Assembly: GCA_026874595.1 (NCBI GenBank)
Contig: CM049309.1
Location: 91,536,723-91,600,722 of the forward strand
Length of the DNA: 64,000 nt
Reading direction: 5' to 3'
Source: Sipunculus nudus
Lineage: Eukaryota > Annelida > Sipuncula > Golfingiida > Sipunculidae
Both the position numbers and the translations under genes were made by a program. The notes under the pieces are model-generated. The model made no database searches. It was not told where the DNA came from and saw only the letters and a list, made by a program, of their open reading frames with translations. This document shows, piece after piece, positions 41,901 to 50,738 of this stretch (position 1 is the stretch's first letter; each line of letters begins with the position of its first letter).

Positions 41901-44900
41901 CTTTGCCTGTAACCTTATGGGTCCACTGTGTACTTACCAATCTCAGCTGGCAGATGCATGGTAGCAGAACTCAGTGGAACAAATGCCCTAAAAATACAAT
42001 TTAAAATGGGGTTGTTATGTCTTGGACCTTAGAACACAAAAAACCCACAGAAAGCTCAAATATAATGTTTATGTGAGAGTTAATTAAATTTAAAATATGA
42101 GCATTTGAGCTGTATTTACATTTAATTTACATTTTTGTATTATCTGCTGAGAAGACTGATAGTTTCCCTTTTAGTCAATAAACAGATCTGGAATAGCTTG
42201 ATCTATACAACATAATTTTACACAGACCTACTGTCAAGTTGTTAGTCCTTAAGTACCCATAAAATATACCTATGAACATATGTAAAATGATGATCCACGC
42301 TCTGTGCAAAAACATATGAACATGTATCTGAGGTGCTGACCTGTTCCTCAGGTCTCTGTTACTTTGTAGCTCCTGGTTCTGTAAGCTGAGCAGATCCTGC
42401 AGCCGTTCACGTGTCTCTGTCCATGCCGCACGACCAAGTCCCATGAACGCATTAAGTGTAGGCTGAAAAAGACATCTAATTCATGTTTGACAAAAAGCAA
42501 GAGTGTCATGAAAACCTTTACAGCCTTCCTATATAATGTCCCCTATCCAAGGTCAAAGGGGATGTTAAATATGAAAATAATCCATGGAGCCAATCCCTGG
42601 AAATCTGAGCAGTAAACATTTCTTAAATATGAGACTGTAGATGGCACCACTCTTAAGAAATGGACAAAGTTCATGTTCATGAGCACTGACCACACCCAAT
42701 ATCAAGACAATCATAACAAATTCCACGGAGCTATTTCTGGGAAAACTGAAGATGAAATCTTGTATGAAATTATTAATGTACCAATATGTGATGAATTTAT
42801 TCAAGGCTATGACCCAAAATATATTCTTTTCCCTCTTGTCAATATCTGGGCTCACTGCAAAATTTAAAAGATATACCATATAAACTGATTATTTCTTAAT
42901 TATCTTTCTTAAAAGAATTTCTTTGACAGTGACAGCAGTGCAACAATCATGTCACCACTGTATCAAAACCCTATCTATGGGTCTAGGCATAAAATGAACT
43001 AATAAAACTGTTATTAAACTGTAAAAAATATACTGTACAAGAGACATAATTACCTGATCAAAGACATCAGTCTGTGATGACATTACAGGTCCAGTGAAGA
43101 GTTCCTTAATGACACTAAGGTCAAGCACTTGGTCACCAATGGCAACACCAATCCTGTGACGTTGCTGATACAAGAAAGAAAAAACTGTTTCCCAACTGAC
43201 AGATATCACATATTATAAACAATATATATATTTATCTTATTTCCTTGACGACTGTGGGTCCTTTCTTTTTGAAAGATATGACACACTGGTAACTATAAGG
43301 TAACTAAGGGGAGGTCAAAATCTATGAGGACTGGATGATATAGTGTTGGGGGAAAAAGACTGTTGTCTGTGTCATGTTATCTAAGTACAGATAAATGTAG
43401 TTTCTTGAAAATTTGTGAATGCAAGTCTTGAGAAGAGAAGACATAATTACATTTTGAAGATGATCCAGATCATCAGGTGGATGTTGGAAGAGTGTTTGTC
43501 TGTCTGCACTGGTGTCCCATAAAGGACTACTTGTGCTGGCACCTGGTGAACAGATCAGCTACCTTTAGAAAAATCTAAGGCAAGGAAAAGTTTATTAAAT
43601 TTTACAGAGTTGTGAAAAAAAGAGATAAAAATCATATACTGTGAAGATTTGCACTTGCTTAGTGTGTGTAGCTGTGTTATACTTTCAAAACTCCAGATTT
43701 ATCTTATCACAATATCCCAGCCAGAGTATCCACCTGAGATAAGATGTAGTTTGATAAACTCTGTTATCACTCCTGTTAAGCCTGGGTGGATTCATTCATA
43801 GGTGACATCAAACTTATAATTATCTCCAACATGTTGTTTGTAACTTTGTCTGTCAGTCCATCTGTTTATTTTGTCTAAGTGCAAAAAATCTTAAATGATA
43901 TGAATGGATAATATGTTTTACTGAACTATGGCAGTGGATAGTGTGTGTGTTTATGTGTATTTAATATTGACTTTGATTCCCAATTAAAATGTTCAGTTGC
44001 ATTGTAAGTATCCATAAATATGATTTATCCATTTGGCAGCTATTTTAACAAAATTTGATTGACATTTTGTATACAGAAGTTGTCATACCCAACATTTAAA
44101 GGGCACCAAAGGAAAAGGAGTCCATTGTTTATGTTCAGACTTCTATATTTAACATATGTAGGCCTATGTGCGGTGAGGATGGAACGACTAAGCATAATAG
44201 CTAGATTCTGATTTGCATCTCTGTTTCACATCCATTGCTTTTATTCTGTTTATTTATCTCCTTTGATGTATACATGTATAAAGTAACTGCTCATTAAATC
44301 TACAAACCATCAGATTAAACTTGCCTCCACTACCACCAAAATGACTATAATACAAAATAGCTTGTATGTCATATGCAGATAACATACAAATTAGGAACCA
44401 CAGTAAAATGAGTTGCTGAGTTATCGCGTGAGAAAGAAAATCAGCGATTGGGTTGTGGCAGCCATAATGGAATTCTGACAGGTCTGTAATTCAATAGGTC
44501 TGGAACCCTTAAAGGTACCAATCATCCCTGTGAATTTGGGAAACCTGCAGTAAGTTGTTGAGTTATCACGCGTGAAAGAAAATCAGCAATATTGTTGTGG
44601 CGGCCATATTAGAATTCCGACAGGTCTGTTATTCCCAAGGTCTGGAGCCCTTATAGGAACCAATCATCACTGTAAATTTGGGAAAGCTGCAATAGGTTGT
44701 TGTTGAGTTATCGCACGCGAAAGAAAATCAGCAATCAGACTGTGGCAGCTATATTGGAATTCAGACAGGCCTGTTATTCAACAGGTCTGGAGACCTTATA
44801 GGTACCAATCATCCCTCCATAATTGGGAAAGCTGCAATAGGTTGTTTTTTGAGTTATCGCGCGCGAAATAAAATCAGCGATCAGGCTGTGGCGGCCATAT

Positions 44901-47033
44901 TTGAATTTTAACAGGTCTGAAATTCAATAGGTCTGGAGCCCTCATAAGTACCAACCATCCTAGTGAATTTGGCAAAGCTGCATTATGTTGTTGTTGAGTT
45001 ATCATGCACGAAAAAAATGTCACTGAAGGAAGGACGGACTGACATGGTGATCACTATAGGGCACCGCTTGTCAAGAGGGGCCCTTATAAACTGAGAGGGA
45101 TTCATATAAAATACATTTAAACTAGTTTATATAAACCAGATATTTCTACCACCTAAGGGTGAGAGGAGCCAACACATTATGAACCACCCCATCAGAGATT
45201 GGTTAACATTTGAATATTTTACACCTGAAATATATATATTATATCTGAAATGTCAGTGGCCTGTCCATTTGGTCGCAAAGTCGCAAAGACCCAGTTTTCG
45301 GCTTGGTAGGAGATATTGGGGACATCTAACATTATGCCAAATTTTGGATTCCTAGGTCTTACGGTTTCAAAACGTGCCACATCTACGGACAGACGGACGG
45401 ACAACGGAAAAGGGACCACGACTTGTAGTTAGCCGAGCTAAAAATCAACACAGAAACAGTGAAAAGAGTTGCTAACACAAAACTGAACAATTGCAGACAG
45501 CCTGTGAACTCTGTATCAACTGCACCTTTGGGTCCAATCTTAAAAGCTGCACAACAAAAAAAGGTCTTAATCAAACCACAGAGAACAACTGCCACAGCCT
45601 CATGCCCAAAGGAATCATCAGGTCAAGCTAACCACACAACCCCTGTTTCTCATCCCTATCCTGGTACAACCAGTGCTGCTTCTGATAATGATTCAGGGTT
45701 TACGGAACAGACAATGTACAGACCTATAAAATAATCAGTGATGGAAACTGTTTTCACCAAGCTGTGGCTAAAGAATTGAGACAAAGGCAAAAACGTCCAC
45801 ATAGCTCTAGGACAGCAAACCCATGAATGGGCTGTACAAAATCAGCATATTCTGGATTTAACTCCAAAGGAGCTGTAAGAAATTGAAATTCTGGGTCATT
45901 CTGTTGATCACAGAGCTGTGACTGCCCTGGCTTATGTGCATAGACGAAAAATTATTGTGTGGTGTGATGGTTTGGACAGGCACCACAGGACATTTATACC
46001 AATGGATGGTCCTGTCAGTCAGACAGATAACCTGTTTTTCTCATTCAATGGTCATTATGATCTCTTGTCACATGACAAACTTCAGGAAACCAGGAGTATG
46101 ACCAGTGGTTACTAAACTTGATGAAAATGCAGCAAGACAAATTCAATCAGGCCGGGCAAGTCACTCTAATAAAACAAGACCAGCGCATGACCTGAAAATC
46201 AGAGAACCAACAAGAGACGCAGTGAACAAAAAAAAAGTTTAGAACACTCTCTGAAGTGGAAAAACAAACAAGGGACCCATGGGTCACTGTGCTCAGCTGA
46301 AGCTGACCTTGAAGGTAAAAATCTAAAAAAATATCAAAAGGAGATAAGTCTAGGAGGAAAAGGTAATATATGCCATGGCTGGTTGACATGATTGGTTTGT
46401 ATTGATGAATAAAGATTGTTGCAAATAATATTTTGTGACCAAACCATGCATTCTCTAATGTCAAAATTGAAGCATGTGAGCAGTTTGTGAACATAAGATG
46501 TATATTATTACCATGATCATTGGTGGCTTTTTGATAAAAGTTCAGAAGTTTACACCTTAGTTTAATTGGATCTGTTTTTTTAATATATATATATATTATT
46601 AAATATATTTTTATCTTATTTTATGAAATATATAGTTGAAAATAAATATGTCCTAAGCCAACAGGTGAAAGGACTTGGTGGTGGTGGTAGGGGGTGAAAA
46701 AATGGGAGTTCTCACAAACTTTAATAGCTTAAATCCATACACATACAGCATATGAAAGTTATTTCAACAGAGCTTATAGGAAAAATTTCATAAATAATAT
46801 ATATTTAAGGATAACAGAGAGATGGCTGGTTGACATGATTGGTTTATGATACTGATGAGTAATAAATTGTTGCAATTAACACTTTGTGGCCAAACCATGC
46901 ATTTACAAATGTTAAAATTGAAGGGTGAGCAATTTGTGACCAAAAGATGTACATTAATACCATGATCTTGGTTGGCTTTTTGATAAATTGTTGACAATTC
47001 AGTAGTTTACACATTTGTTCAATTGGACCTATT

Positions 47034-47094
<61 letters not shown>

Positions 47095-50000
47095 TAAATG
47101 TATTTTTTTATTTATAAAATGTATACAGTTGAAATATAACTAATTTCCCCAGTCCACAGATGCAAGGACTTGGAATGATGGGATTAAAATTAAGGTAATA
47201 CAGTGCAAACATTTACAATTACTGCATAACAAATGGTGGGGAGGGTTGATATGAGAATAACTGTACACCTGTCACAGCTGGGGATCTCCCCCAGTGACTG
47301 TAACAAATCAGGAACCCTGGCATAGCTGACTTCCAGTGACCAAGAGTAAGTTGCATGCATTTGAACAAAGCAAGTGGCTACAATAGAGCCTCAAGAAAAA
47401 AATCAGTAACTAGCCTTATTTTCAAGCTTTTATTTTCAAATTTCAGATTTTAAAATTAAGGCAGAGGCTATTTTGCCGGTACAGGCAAAATAACCCAGGT
47501 GGCTATTTTGCCAGTACAGGTAAAATAGCCTCATACATACAAATGTCTATTTTGCCGGCACAATAAAGACACCCACTATAACTTTGAACTTGTCATAAAT
47601 ATAAAAGCTTACATGGGGCCACTCTTTAATTAGAAGAGTTGTATAAGCAATTATGAGTTATTATGGTTAAATCATAAAAGGGTGTACTGACTTAATCAGG
47701 TTGGTTGTTTGTGTCAGGGAGCTATGTTGTATACTATGTATAAAAACAAGAGGTAATAAGTGTATAATCATTTTATTGCCTGTGAGAATACACAAATATA
47801 TATAAAAATGGACTATACATAACCACAGCTTTGTAGGCTCTATAAATTGTAATGCACACCATAAACTATATTGTAGACTATGCATAAACACCAGAGGTAA
47901 TAACTGTGTTATCATTTTATTGCATTTGAGAATACACAAACATATATACAAAAAGACTATACATAACTATAGCTTGGTAGGCTATATAGCTTGTAATTCA
48001 CACCATAAACTATATTGTAGACTATGCATAAAAACACCAGAGGTAATAAGTGTGTAAACATTTTATTGAATTTGAGAATATACAAACATATATACATATA
48101 GACTATATATAACCAAACTAAAATGCAGGTTCTATACATTATCTGCAGTTGTTGCAATACCAAAATCTTGTTTTTGGTGCAGTTTTCTTACCAATGCAGT
48201 TAAGATGCTGCCACTCAAGGCAGGAATCACACACAATGGAACCTGTTGCTGTTGTTGATGTTTCTGCATCCCCTTCACATACCTGGCAAATATACAGCGG
48301 AGACATCTGCGTCCTCTCCTGGTAGACATGTTGCACAGCATTCAAGCCATCATCATCAAAGTATTTCTGAATCAGATTTAAACTGACGTTTTCATCCAGG
48401 CATGCAGAAGGAATCAAATGGGGATTTTGTTCATCACATTTTTCAGTTAATACTGATCCCTTCTTGGCATGTATAGTCCAATCTTGCTCTGTAAACCAGG
48501 CCAACATCTGGTGAGCACGTTCTTCTGTTGACTTCTTTATGAAGGGGACCGGCTTGTTCAGACGGGACCTTTTTGCCTTAGGTAACCCTATGGCATTGGT
48601 CTGACTGCCCTTAGGGCGTCCACGTTTCCTTCTTCGGGCTGGCAGAATAATGTCATCTAGCAAAGTCTGTGGTGATGAATCACTTGTTTGTGATAGTGTT
48701 GAAACCGATGAAACAGGATCTTCAGGTACAAGCTGGTTCATGAGATGTGGTAGGTTTCTGCGTTCTGAGTTGGACTGTTTGCTTGGGCTGGTATCTGATA
48801 TACCGTTGTCAGATGGACTACTTGTAGGGGAGATGCTTGTCTCTGTAGAGTTTGGTGGTTGACTGAGTTCCAAGATGGGTTCCTCATAGCTTTCTTTTGT
48901 AAGTGTAGTGGCCGATGGGATACTTGAACTGACATCTGGTATTTCTGACTGGACGTTCAGGTCTCTGATGGTTGGTGGGGTGCTTGACTCTGAGATGGTT
49001 TGAGCATCACTGGTGATTACTTCAATCACTATCGCATCTTTTCCTGCTTGCCTAATTAAGTCAGTACTCCCTTTTCTGATGTTACAATAATAGCACAAAC
49101 TCACATTGCTTCAACAACTCCTCTACTTAAATGAGTGGCCCCATGTAAGCTTTCAAATGTATGACAAAAAGTTATAGTGGGTGTCTTTATTGTGCCGGCA
49201 AAATAGACATTTTTATGTATTAGGCTATTTTGCCTGTACCGGCAAAATAGCTGCTGGGCTATTTTGCCTGTACCGGCAAAATAGCCACTATGTAAAATTA
49301 AATATGTATGTTAACATGCTGTGAAAATTAAATCAACAGTAATCACAGGAAAAAAACTTGGCATGTTCAAAGTTTGGCAAAATTTAAGGTACTGATTTTA
49401 TTTTTATGCTAATAACTTTAAAAATTCACAAAAATCAGATTTAATTTTGGGCATTTTTGGGGTAACAATTGAATCTTAATTTAACAAAGTTAAATACTTG
49501 GGGAAAAAAGTCTCTAGCTTTAAAAATTTTCATGTAACGTGATTAAATATTTTTTCCCTTTTTTTACAAAGTCCAATATGTTCAAGCCCATAACTTATAG
49601 AAATTACACTTAAAAGTCTTACTTTCTGGCATGTATATAGGAAATATTTTTATGAAAGCTCACAGGATTACATTTAGTTTATAAGAGTCAGATCGCTGAT
49701 TGGGCCCTTAAATTGGTGCTTTTCTGTACATTTGTATATATGTTACATATTTTATAGGTTAGTTGTGCCATTAGGCATTTTTACATTACGTTTAGAATAA
49801 GAGGAACACTGAGTATATATATTTCTATCAAAATTTTTTCCATCCATGAGTCAAGCTCTATTTTTAATTGTTACATGGTTCAGAAACTGAACTTTATCTG
49901 ACAAAAGCTTCTCATATTGTTTATTTATATATGGAACACAGGATGCTTCTTTCTTTTTAGCATATCATCATCGTTAAAATTTATAGCCTAATGACCTCTT

Positions 50001-50738
50001 ATGTTTTATATTTTAATACATATGCAAACAGATCTGACAGATGACATTAAGAACATTTGAAATACTAAACATTTTTATGTGTAACTGTGCTACAGTAATG
50101 TCTTATGGTTATCTGAGCCAAGCAATTAGGAAATTAGTTTGTTACCTTTTCTATTTTGTGTTTGATACCTGTATAATTTATAGAAGATTTGTACCATGCA
50201 TGTTATAAAATGTAAATAAAATATTTAATGTAAAAAGTGTCTTGTTCTGGCAATTTGTAACCTGAATGTACATTACATTAACACAAGTGTTATTTACATA
50301 GACTAGTTCCCAATTAGATTAAGTCAGTTAATTGGTGTGCAAACAGTCCTCCACCACCAGTGACCACTAATCACCATACTCCAACCAGCCCCTGCCTGGT
50401 CCTTAACACCATAATCAGCCCATCCCTGTCCAGTCATGCATGGCGTGCACTCCCAGACCAACATGCACTCTCAGACCATACCTGCAGTCTCGGACCAAAG
50501 AGTGCATTATTAGCCTTTTATCAGTTTACACGTTACAGCACAGCTACAGGTCACCGTCACAGGTTAAACAACCGTAATATAAAGTTAGAGCTAGTGCCGG
50601 TACGGTCGTTTGCGGACAACCACATTTTTATGATCATAACATTTACATTTTACTCACATTGTCAGGGGTTGAGAACACGCCATAAGGCAGATTCTGAAGT
50701 GAAAAGTGACTGTCTGGGCTGACGGGAATGAAAGACAT
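18389..50738 (-). CDS. FAH: Fumarylacetoacetase (fumarylacetoacetate hydrolase), 12 coding exons
   Basis: Cytosolic enzyme that splits 4-fumarylacetoacetate into fumarate and acetoacetate, the last step of tyrosine/phenylalanine catabolism. Coding exons on the minus strand, in order: 50738-50658, 43164-43054, 42462-42341, 41987-41938, 34507-34417, 32469-32372, 29550-29398, 28117-27987, 24299-24224, 22033-21885, 19095-18978, 18465-18389. They sum to 1257 nt, i.e. 418 aa plus stop (human 419 aa), and all introns are GT-AG with compatible phases. The N-terminal SH3-like domain is about residues 1-120 and the hydrolase domain follows. Known metal ligands D126, E199, E201, D233 and catalytic/binding residues H133, R142, Y159, R237, Q240, K253, G349-T350 and E364 are present at mammalian numbering. 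The start [12 protein letters not shown] matches the mammalian N-terminus. Nothing suggests a pseudogene: no stop or frameshift. Odd points are the 32 kb size and introns 5, 9 and 10, which open with tandem copies of the preceding exon end. Confidence 0.97.
18466..18977 (-). other. FAH intron 11 with a CTCF-like site
   Basis: Short ordinary intron. CCACCAGAGGGC on the minus strand (18676-18665) fits the animal CTCF core consensus, and a weaker CCCTCTGGTGAC is in the same intron at 18483-18494. Function is unproven. Confidence 0.3.
18978..19095 (-). CDS. FAH: FAH coding exon 11 (residues 355-394)
   Basis: Acceptor GATTTTAG, then [20 protein letters not shown]...QDNDEVIIT and one base of Gly394, donor GTAAGT. 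Carries E364 of the catalytic His-Glu pair in SMLELSW. Confidence 0.97.
19397..21950 (-). repeat. 94-bp minisatellite abutting FAH exon 10, about 26 units, each with the exon 10 end and donor
   Basis: Minus-strand unit of 94 bp: about 66 nt matching the end of exon 10 (still readable as [19 protein letters not shown]), then GTGAGTCTGTTGTGTACATC and a few more intron bases. Units far from the exon are almost identical to each other (19560-20580), while units near the exon are more diverged. Most units keep GAGAG|GTGAGT. Confidence 0.94.
21885..22033 (-). CDS. FAH: FAH coding exon 10 (residues 305-354)
   Basis: Acceptor CAATCAG, then [20 protein letters not shown]...[13 protein letters not shown], donor GTGAGT. 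Contains the [13 protein letters not shown]-type core and G349-T350. The last ~66 nt (from the [10 protein letters not shown] segment) recur about 26 times in the next intron. Confidence 0.97.
22425..24251 (-). repeat. 44/39-bp minisatellite abutting FAH exon 9, about 41 units, each with the exon 9 end and donor
   Basis: The 44-bp unit on the minus strand is the last 28 nt of exon 9 (ends CATTAATG) plus GTAAGCCCACAGTGTA. A 39-bp variant lacks part of the middle and reads ...GTGGCCATTAATG. Variants cluster: the three units next to the exon and several near both edges are 39 bp, and the bulk are 44 bp. Nearly every unit retains ATG|GTAAGC or GTAAGTC. Confidence 0.94.
24224..24299 (-). CDS. FAH: FAH coding exon 9 (residues 280-305)
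   Basis: Acceptor TTTTTTCAG, then [20 protein letters not shown]...VTIN and one base of Ala305. The donor is ATTAATG|GTAAGCCC. The last 28 nt of the exon are reiterated downstream as part of the intron-9 minisatellite. Confidence 0.97.
24300..27986 (-). other. FAH intron 8, dispersed repeats
   Basis: Contains two CCCATGGGTC-type repeat ends (24588-24619, 25331-25363), G-rich runs at 25945-25966 and 26047-26063, and a full inverted copy (26240-26928) of the repeat seen at 500-1700, ending GAGCTAAAAA. No coding signal. Confidence 0.6.
27987..28117 (-). CDS. FAH: FAH coding exon 8 (residues 236-279)
   Basis: Acceptor CTTCCACAG, then [20 protein letters not shown]...PFIVPNAKQ, donor GTAATG. Contains R237, Q240 and K253. 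Confidence 0.97.
28118..29397 (-). other. FAH intron 7
   Basis: AT-rich. A degenerate ~120-bp internal repeat (GATGAAACTC.ACAGAAATATTAAC and TTTAATGAGGTCAGAG) lies at 28560-28960. No gene seen. Confidence 0.5.
29398..29550 (-). CDS. FAH: FAH coding exon 7 (residues 185-236)
   Basis: Acceptor CACACCAG, then [20 protein letters not shown]...MVLMNDWS, donor GTAAGT. Contains metal ligands E199 and E201 (FELEM) and D233 (NDWS). Confidence 0.97.
29752..31084. mobile_element. pogo/Tigger-like non-autonomous DNA element in FAH intron 6
   Basis: Ends CAGTAAAACCTGA and TCAGGTTTCACTG form terminal inverted repeats flanked by TA (29750-29751 and 31085-31086). The subterminal 'gagttaagaccacc ... cggtcttaag' text is the usual style of pogo/Tigger-type mollusc elements. 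It is 1333 bp with no transposase frame, and an AT microsatellite lies at 29924-29952 inside it. Confidence 0.7.
31087..32371 (-). other. FAH intron 6, part 3' of the pogo-like element in plus coordinates
   Basis: Unremarkable AT-rich sequence with no conserved reading frame and no clear repeat. Gene-free apart from exon 6 at its upper edge. Confidence 0.45.
32372..32469 (-). CDS. FAH: FAH coding exon 6 (residues 152-185)
   Basis: Acceptor ACTGACAG, then (W)[20 protein letters not shown]...QRPDD and one base of Ser185, donor GTAAGT. Contains Y159 of the VGYHGRASS motif. Confidence 0.97.
33165..34440 (-). repeat. 53-bp minisatellite abutting FAH exon 5, about 23 units, each with the exon 5 end and donor
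   Basis: Read on the minus strand, each 53-bp unit is the last 23 nt of exon 5 (GACAATGCTCTGATGCCAAACTG) split as GACAATGCTCTG / ATGCCAAACTG, followed by GTCTGTAACAAATC and further intron sequence to 53 bp. The array starts inside the exon and runs without a gap into intron 5. Units are highly alike, with a few single-base changes and small indels. Retaining one unit in the mRNA would shift the frame (53 is not a multiple of 3). Confidence 0.93.
34417..34507 (-). CDS. FAH: FAH coding exon 5 (residues 122-152), active-site exon
   Basis: Acceptor CTTTGCAG, then [20 protein letters not shown]...NALMPN and the first two bases of Trp152. Carries D126 (metal ligand), H133 (general base) and R142. 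Human has RQH where this has IHH, so the His is kept. The donor GTCTGT is weak, and it is the first of about 23 near-identical copies in the array that follows. Confidence 0.97.
34985..40235. repeat. 90-bp minisatellite in FAH intron 4, about 58 units in blocks
   Basis: Period 90 bp. A distinct 91-bp unit carrying GCTGCAGGTTAAG(A/T)AG begins at 35350, 36521, 36972 and 38683, with a terminal form at 40214. These divide the array into blocks of 4, 13, 5, 19 and 17 units, with spacings 1171, 451, 1711 and 1531. Variant markers such as CAGATCC recur at about 35838 and 38000, so the last part of the 13-unit block is copied about 2.16 kb away in the 19-unit block. Because 90 is divisible by three, long frames stay open on both strands (up to 679 aa). 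These are not taken as genes. Confidence 0.93.
40323..41876. mobile_element. TIR-bounded element filled with an exact 180-bp tandem repeat (FAH intron 4)
   Basis: Ends TATGCCCCCGC (40323-40333) and GCGGGGGCATA (41866-41876) are inverted repeats. Between them a 180-bp unit repeats about eight times; the marker TAACTGGTCATTATCTGCC starts at 40441, 40621, 40801, 40981, 41161, 41341, 41521 and 41701. Alternate units share variants (TTAAGGAGGCG at 41101 and 41461), so a 360-bp dimer also exists. No coding capacity is seen. Confidence 0.7.
41938..41987 (-). CDS. FAH: FAH coding exon 4 (residues 105-122)
   Basis: A 50-nt exon, acceptor ATTTTTAG and donor GTAAGT, encoding [18 protein letters not shown]. 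It is too short to appear as an open frame and was found by looking for the conserved ATMHLPA motif. Confidence 0.96.
42341..42462 (-). CDS. FAH: FAH coding exon 3 (residues 65-105)
   Basis: Acceptor TTTTTCAG, then [20 protein letters not shown]...NRDLRN plus two bases of Arg105. The donor GTCAGC is weaker than the others. Corresponds to the helical N-terminal segment TLNNFM.LG..AW of mammalian FAH. Confidence 0.96.
42463..44409 (-). other. FAH intron 2, exon 2 and the start of intron 1
   Basis: Apart from exon 2 (43054-43164) this stretch has no coding signal or strong repeat. Intron 2 is 591 bp. Confidence 0.45.
43054..43164 (-). CDS. FAH: FAH coding exon 2 (residues 28-64)
   Basis: Acceptor TATCAG, then [20 protein letters not shown]...DVFDQ, donor GTAATT. 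Phase 0 at both ends. Contains the conserved [15 protein letters not shown] stretch of the N-terminal domain. Confidence 0.97.
44410..45015. repeat. ~145-bp tandem repeat with CpG-containing core, 4+ units (FAH intron 1)
   Basis: The marker GAGTTATC(G/A)CG recurs at 44418, 44560, 44705, 44851 and 44996 (142-146 bp apart), with GGCGGCCATAT and ACAGGTCTG in each unit. The 3' side merges into a dispersed repeat ending near 45075 (GGACGGACTGAC, AGGGGCCCTTATAA). Confidence 0.8.
45265..45442 (-). repeat. TTTTTAGCTC-family element fragment
   Basis: Ends in GAGCTAAAAA after GACAGACGGACGGACAACGG, and shares GACCCAGTTTTCGGCTTGGT with the copy at 26804-26823. It is the inverted form of the copies at 497-1380. 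Confidence 0.75.
45459..46110 (+). pseudogene. Decayed OTU-family cysteine protease gene
   Basis: A Ser/Thr/Gln-rich leader (45459-45730) is followed, after a frame change near 45730, by [21 protein letters not shown] second frame change near 45800 gives an OTU-like stretch interrupted by a TAA near 45877, and it ends with [12 protein letters not shown]. The D-G-N-C box and the downstream H-Y-D are the OTU catalytic landmarks. Two frameshifts and a stop show it is broken. OTU domains occur in several transposable elements, including some Helitrons, which would fit this repeat-rich intron, but the source element is not identified. Confidence 0.65.
46267..47400. repeat. Composite of dispersed repeats in FAH intron 1
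   Basis: Starts with ACAAGGGACCCATGGGTC / ACTGTGCTCAGCTGA. Its first part is inverted relative to 5240-5552, and 46740-46990 repeats the same family again. 47262-47395 is the inverted copy of 165-335 (CCTGTCACAGCTGGGGATCT shared). AT microsatellites are at 46579-46598 and 47038-47088. Confidence 0.6.
47725..48122. repeat. ~143-bp tandem repeat, three copies, inside the PHD element
   Basis: Units contain CATAAACTATATTGTAGACT (47860 and 48004, with a diverged form at 47731) followed by CATTTTATTG and TATACATAAC. It lies 3' of the PHD frame. Confidence 0.75.
48139..49104 (-). CDS. PHD-finger and AT-hook protein, element-encoded, 5' end uncertain
   Basis: An open frame of about 321 codons inside the TIR element. 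Residues 30-150 are Ser/Thr/Pro-rich. An AT-hook ([11 protein letters not shown]) lies at about 158-168, followed by a basic stretch. A C4HC3 PHD zinc finger closes the protein (C273, C276, C292, C295, H300, C303, C317, C320), ending [11 protein letters not shown] fingers bind histone tails and AT-hooks bind AT-rich DNA. No transposase catalytic motif is visible. The 49104 end is a GTG just after an in-frame TGA, and the first in-frame ATG is at about residue 122. Either an acceptor (candidate CATCAG near 49078) opens the exon, or the gene is 5'-truncated. The family was not recognised. Confidence 0.6.
   Translation of the reverse strand: MSLCYYCNIRKGSTDLIRQAGKDAIVIEVITSDAQTISESSTPPTIRDLNVQSEIPDVSSSIPSATTLTKESYEEPILELSQPPNSTETSISPTSSPSDNGISDTSPSKQSNSERRNLPHLMNQLVPEDPVSSVSTLSQTSDSSPQTLLDDIILPARRRKRGRPKGSQTNAIGLPKAKRSRLNKPVPFIKKSTEERAHQMLAWFTEQDWTIHAKKGSVLTEKCDEQNPHLIPSACLDENVSLNLIQKYFDDDGLNAVQHVYQERTQMSPLYICQVCEGDAETSTTATGSIVCDSCLEWQHLNCIGKKTAPKTRFWYCNNCR
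49302..50657 (-). other. FAH intron 1, part nearest exon 1
   Basis: 49302-49650 is the right half of the dispersed repeat split by the PHD element (compare 26330-26610). The rest shows no gene or strong repeat. Confidence 0.5.
50658..50738 (-). CDS. FAH: FAH coding exon 1 (residues 1-27)
   Basis: Reads [12 protein letters not shown]...FSTPDN and ends in phase 0 at donor GTGAGT. The ATG at 50738-50736 was chosen because the protein matches the mammalian FAH N-terminus from the first residue. Confidence 0.96.

Larger units (their letters stand above)
47460..49292. mobile_element. 1.83 kb element with long TIRs carrying a PHD-finger frame (FAH intron 1)
   Basis: About 190 bp at each end are inverted copies: GGCTATTTTGCCGG...GACACCCACTATAACTTTGA...ACATGGGGCCACTC at the left, and the reverse complement at the right. 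Each end also has internal palindromes of GGCTATTTTGCC and GGCAAAATAGCC. A 9-bp direct repeat TAAAATTAA flanks it (47451-47459 and 49293-49301). The flanks join into an older dispersed repeat whose uninterrupted copies are at about 1540-1605 (minus) and 26315-26370 (plus), giving an empty-site comparison. Contents are the PHD frame and three ~143-bp tandem units (47730-48120). Confidence 0.78.

Noticed and set aside
42565-42879. 104-codon frame in FAH intron 2
   Set aside because: No family resemblance, a shorter frame overlaps on the other strand, and it lies wholly within a normal intron between exons 2 and 3.
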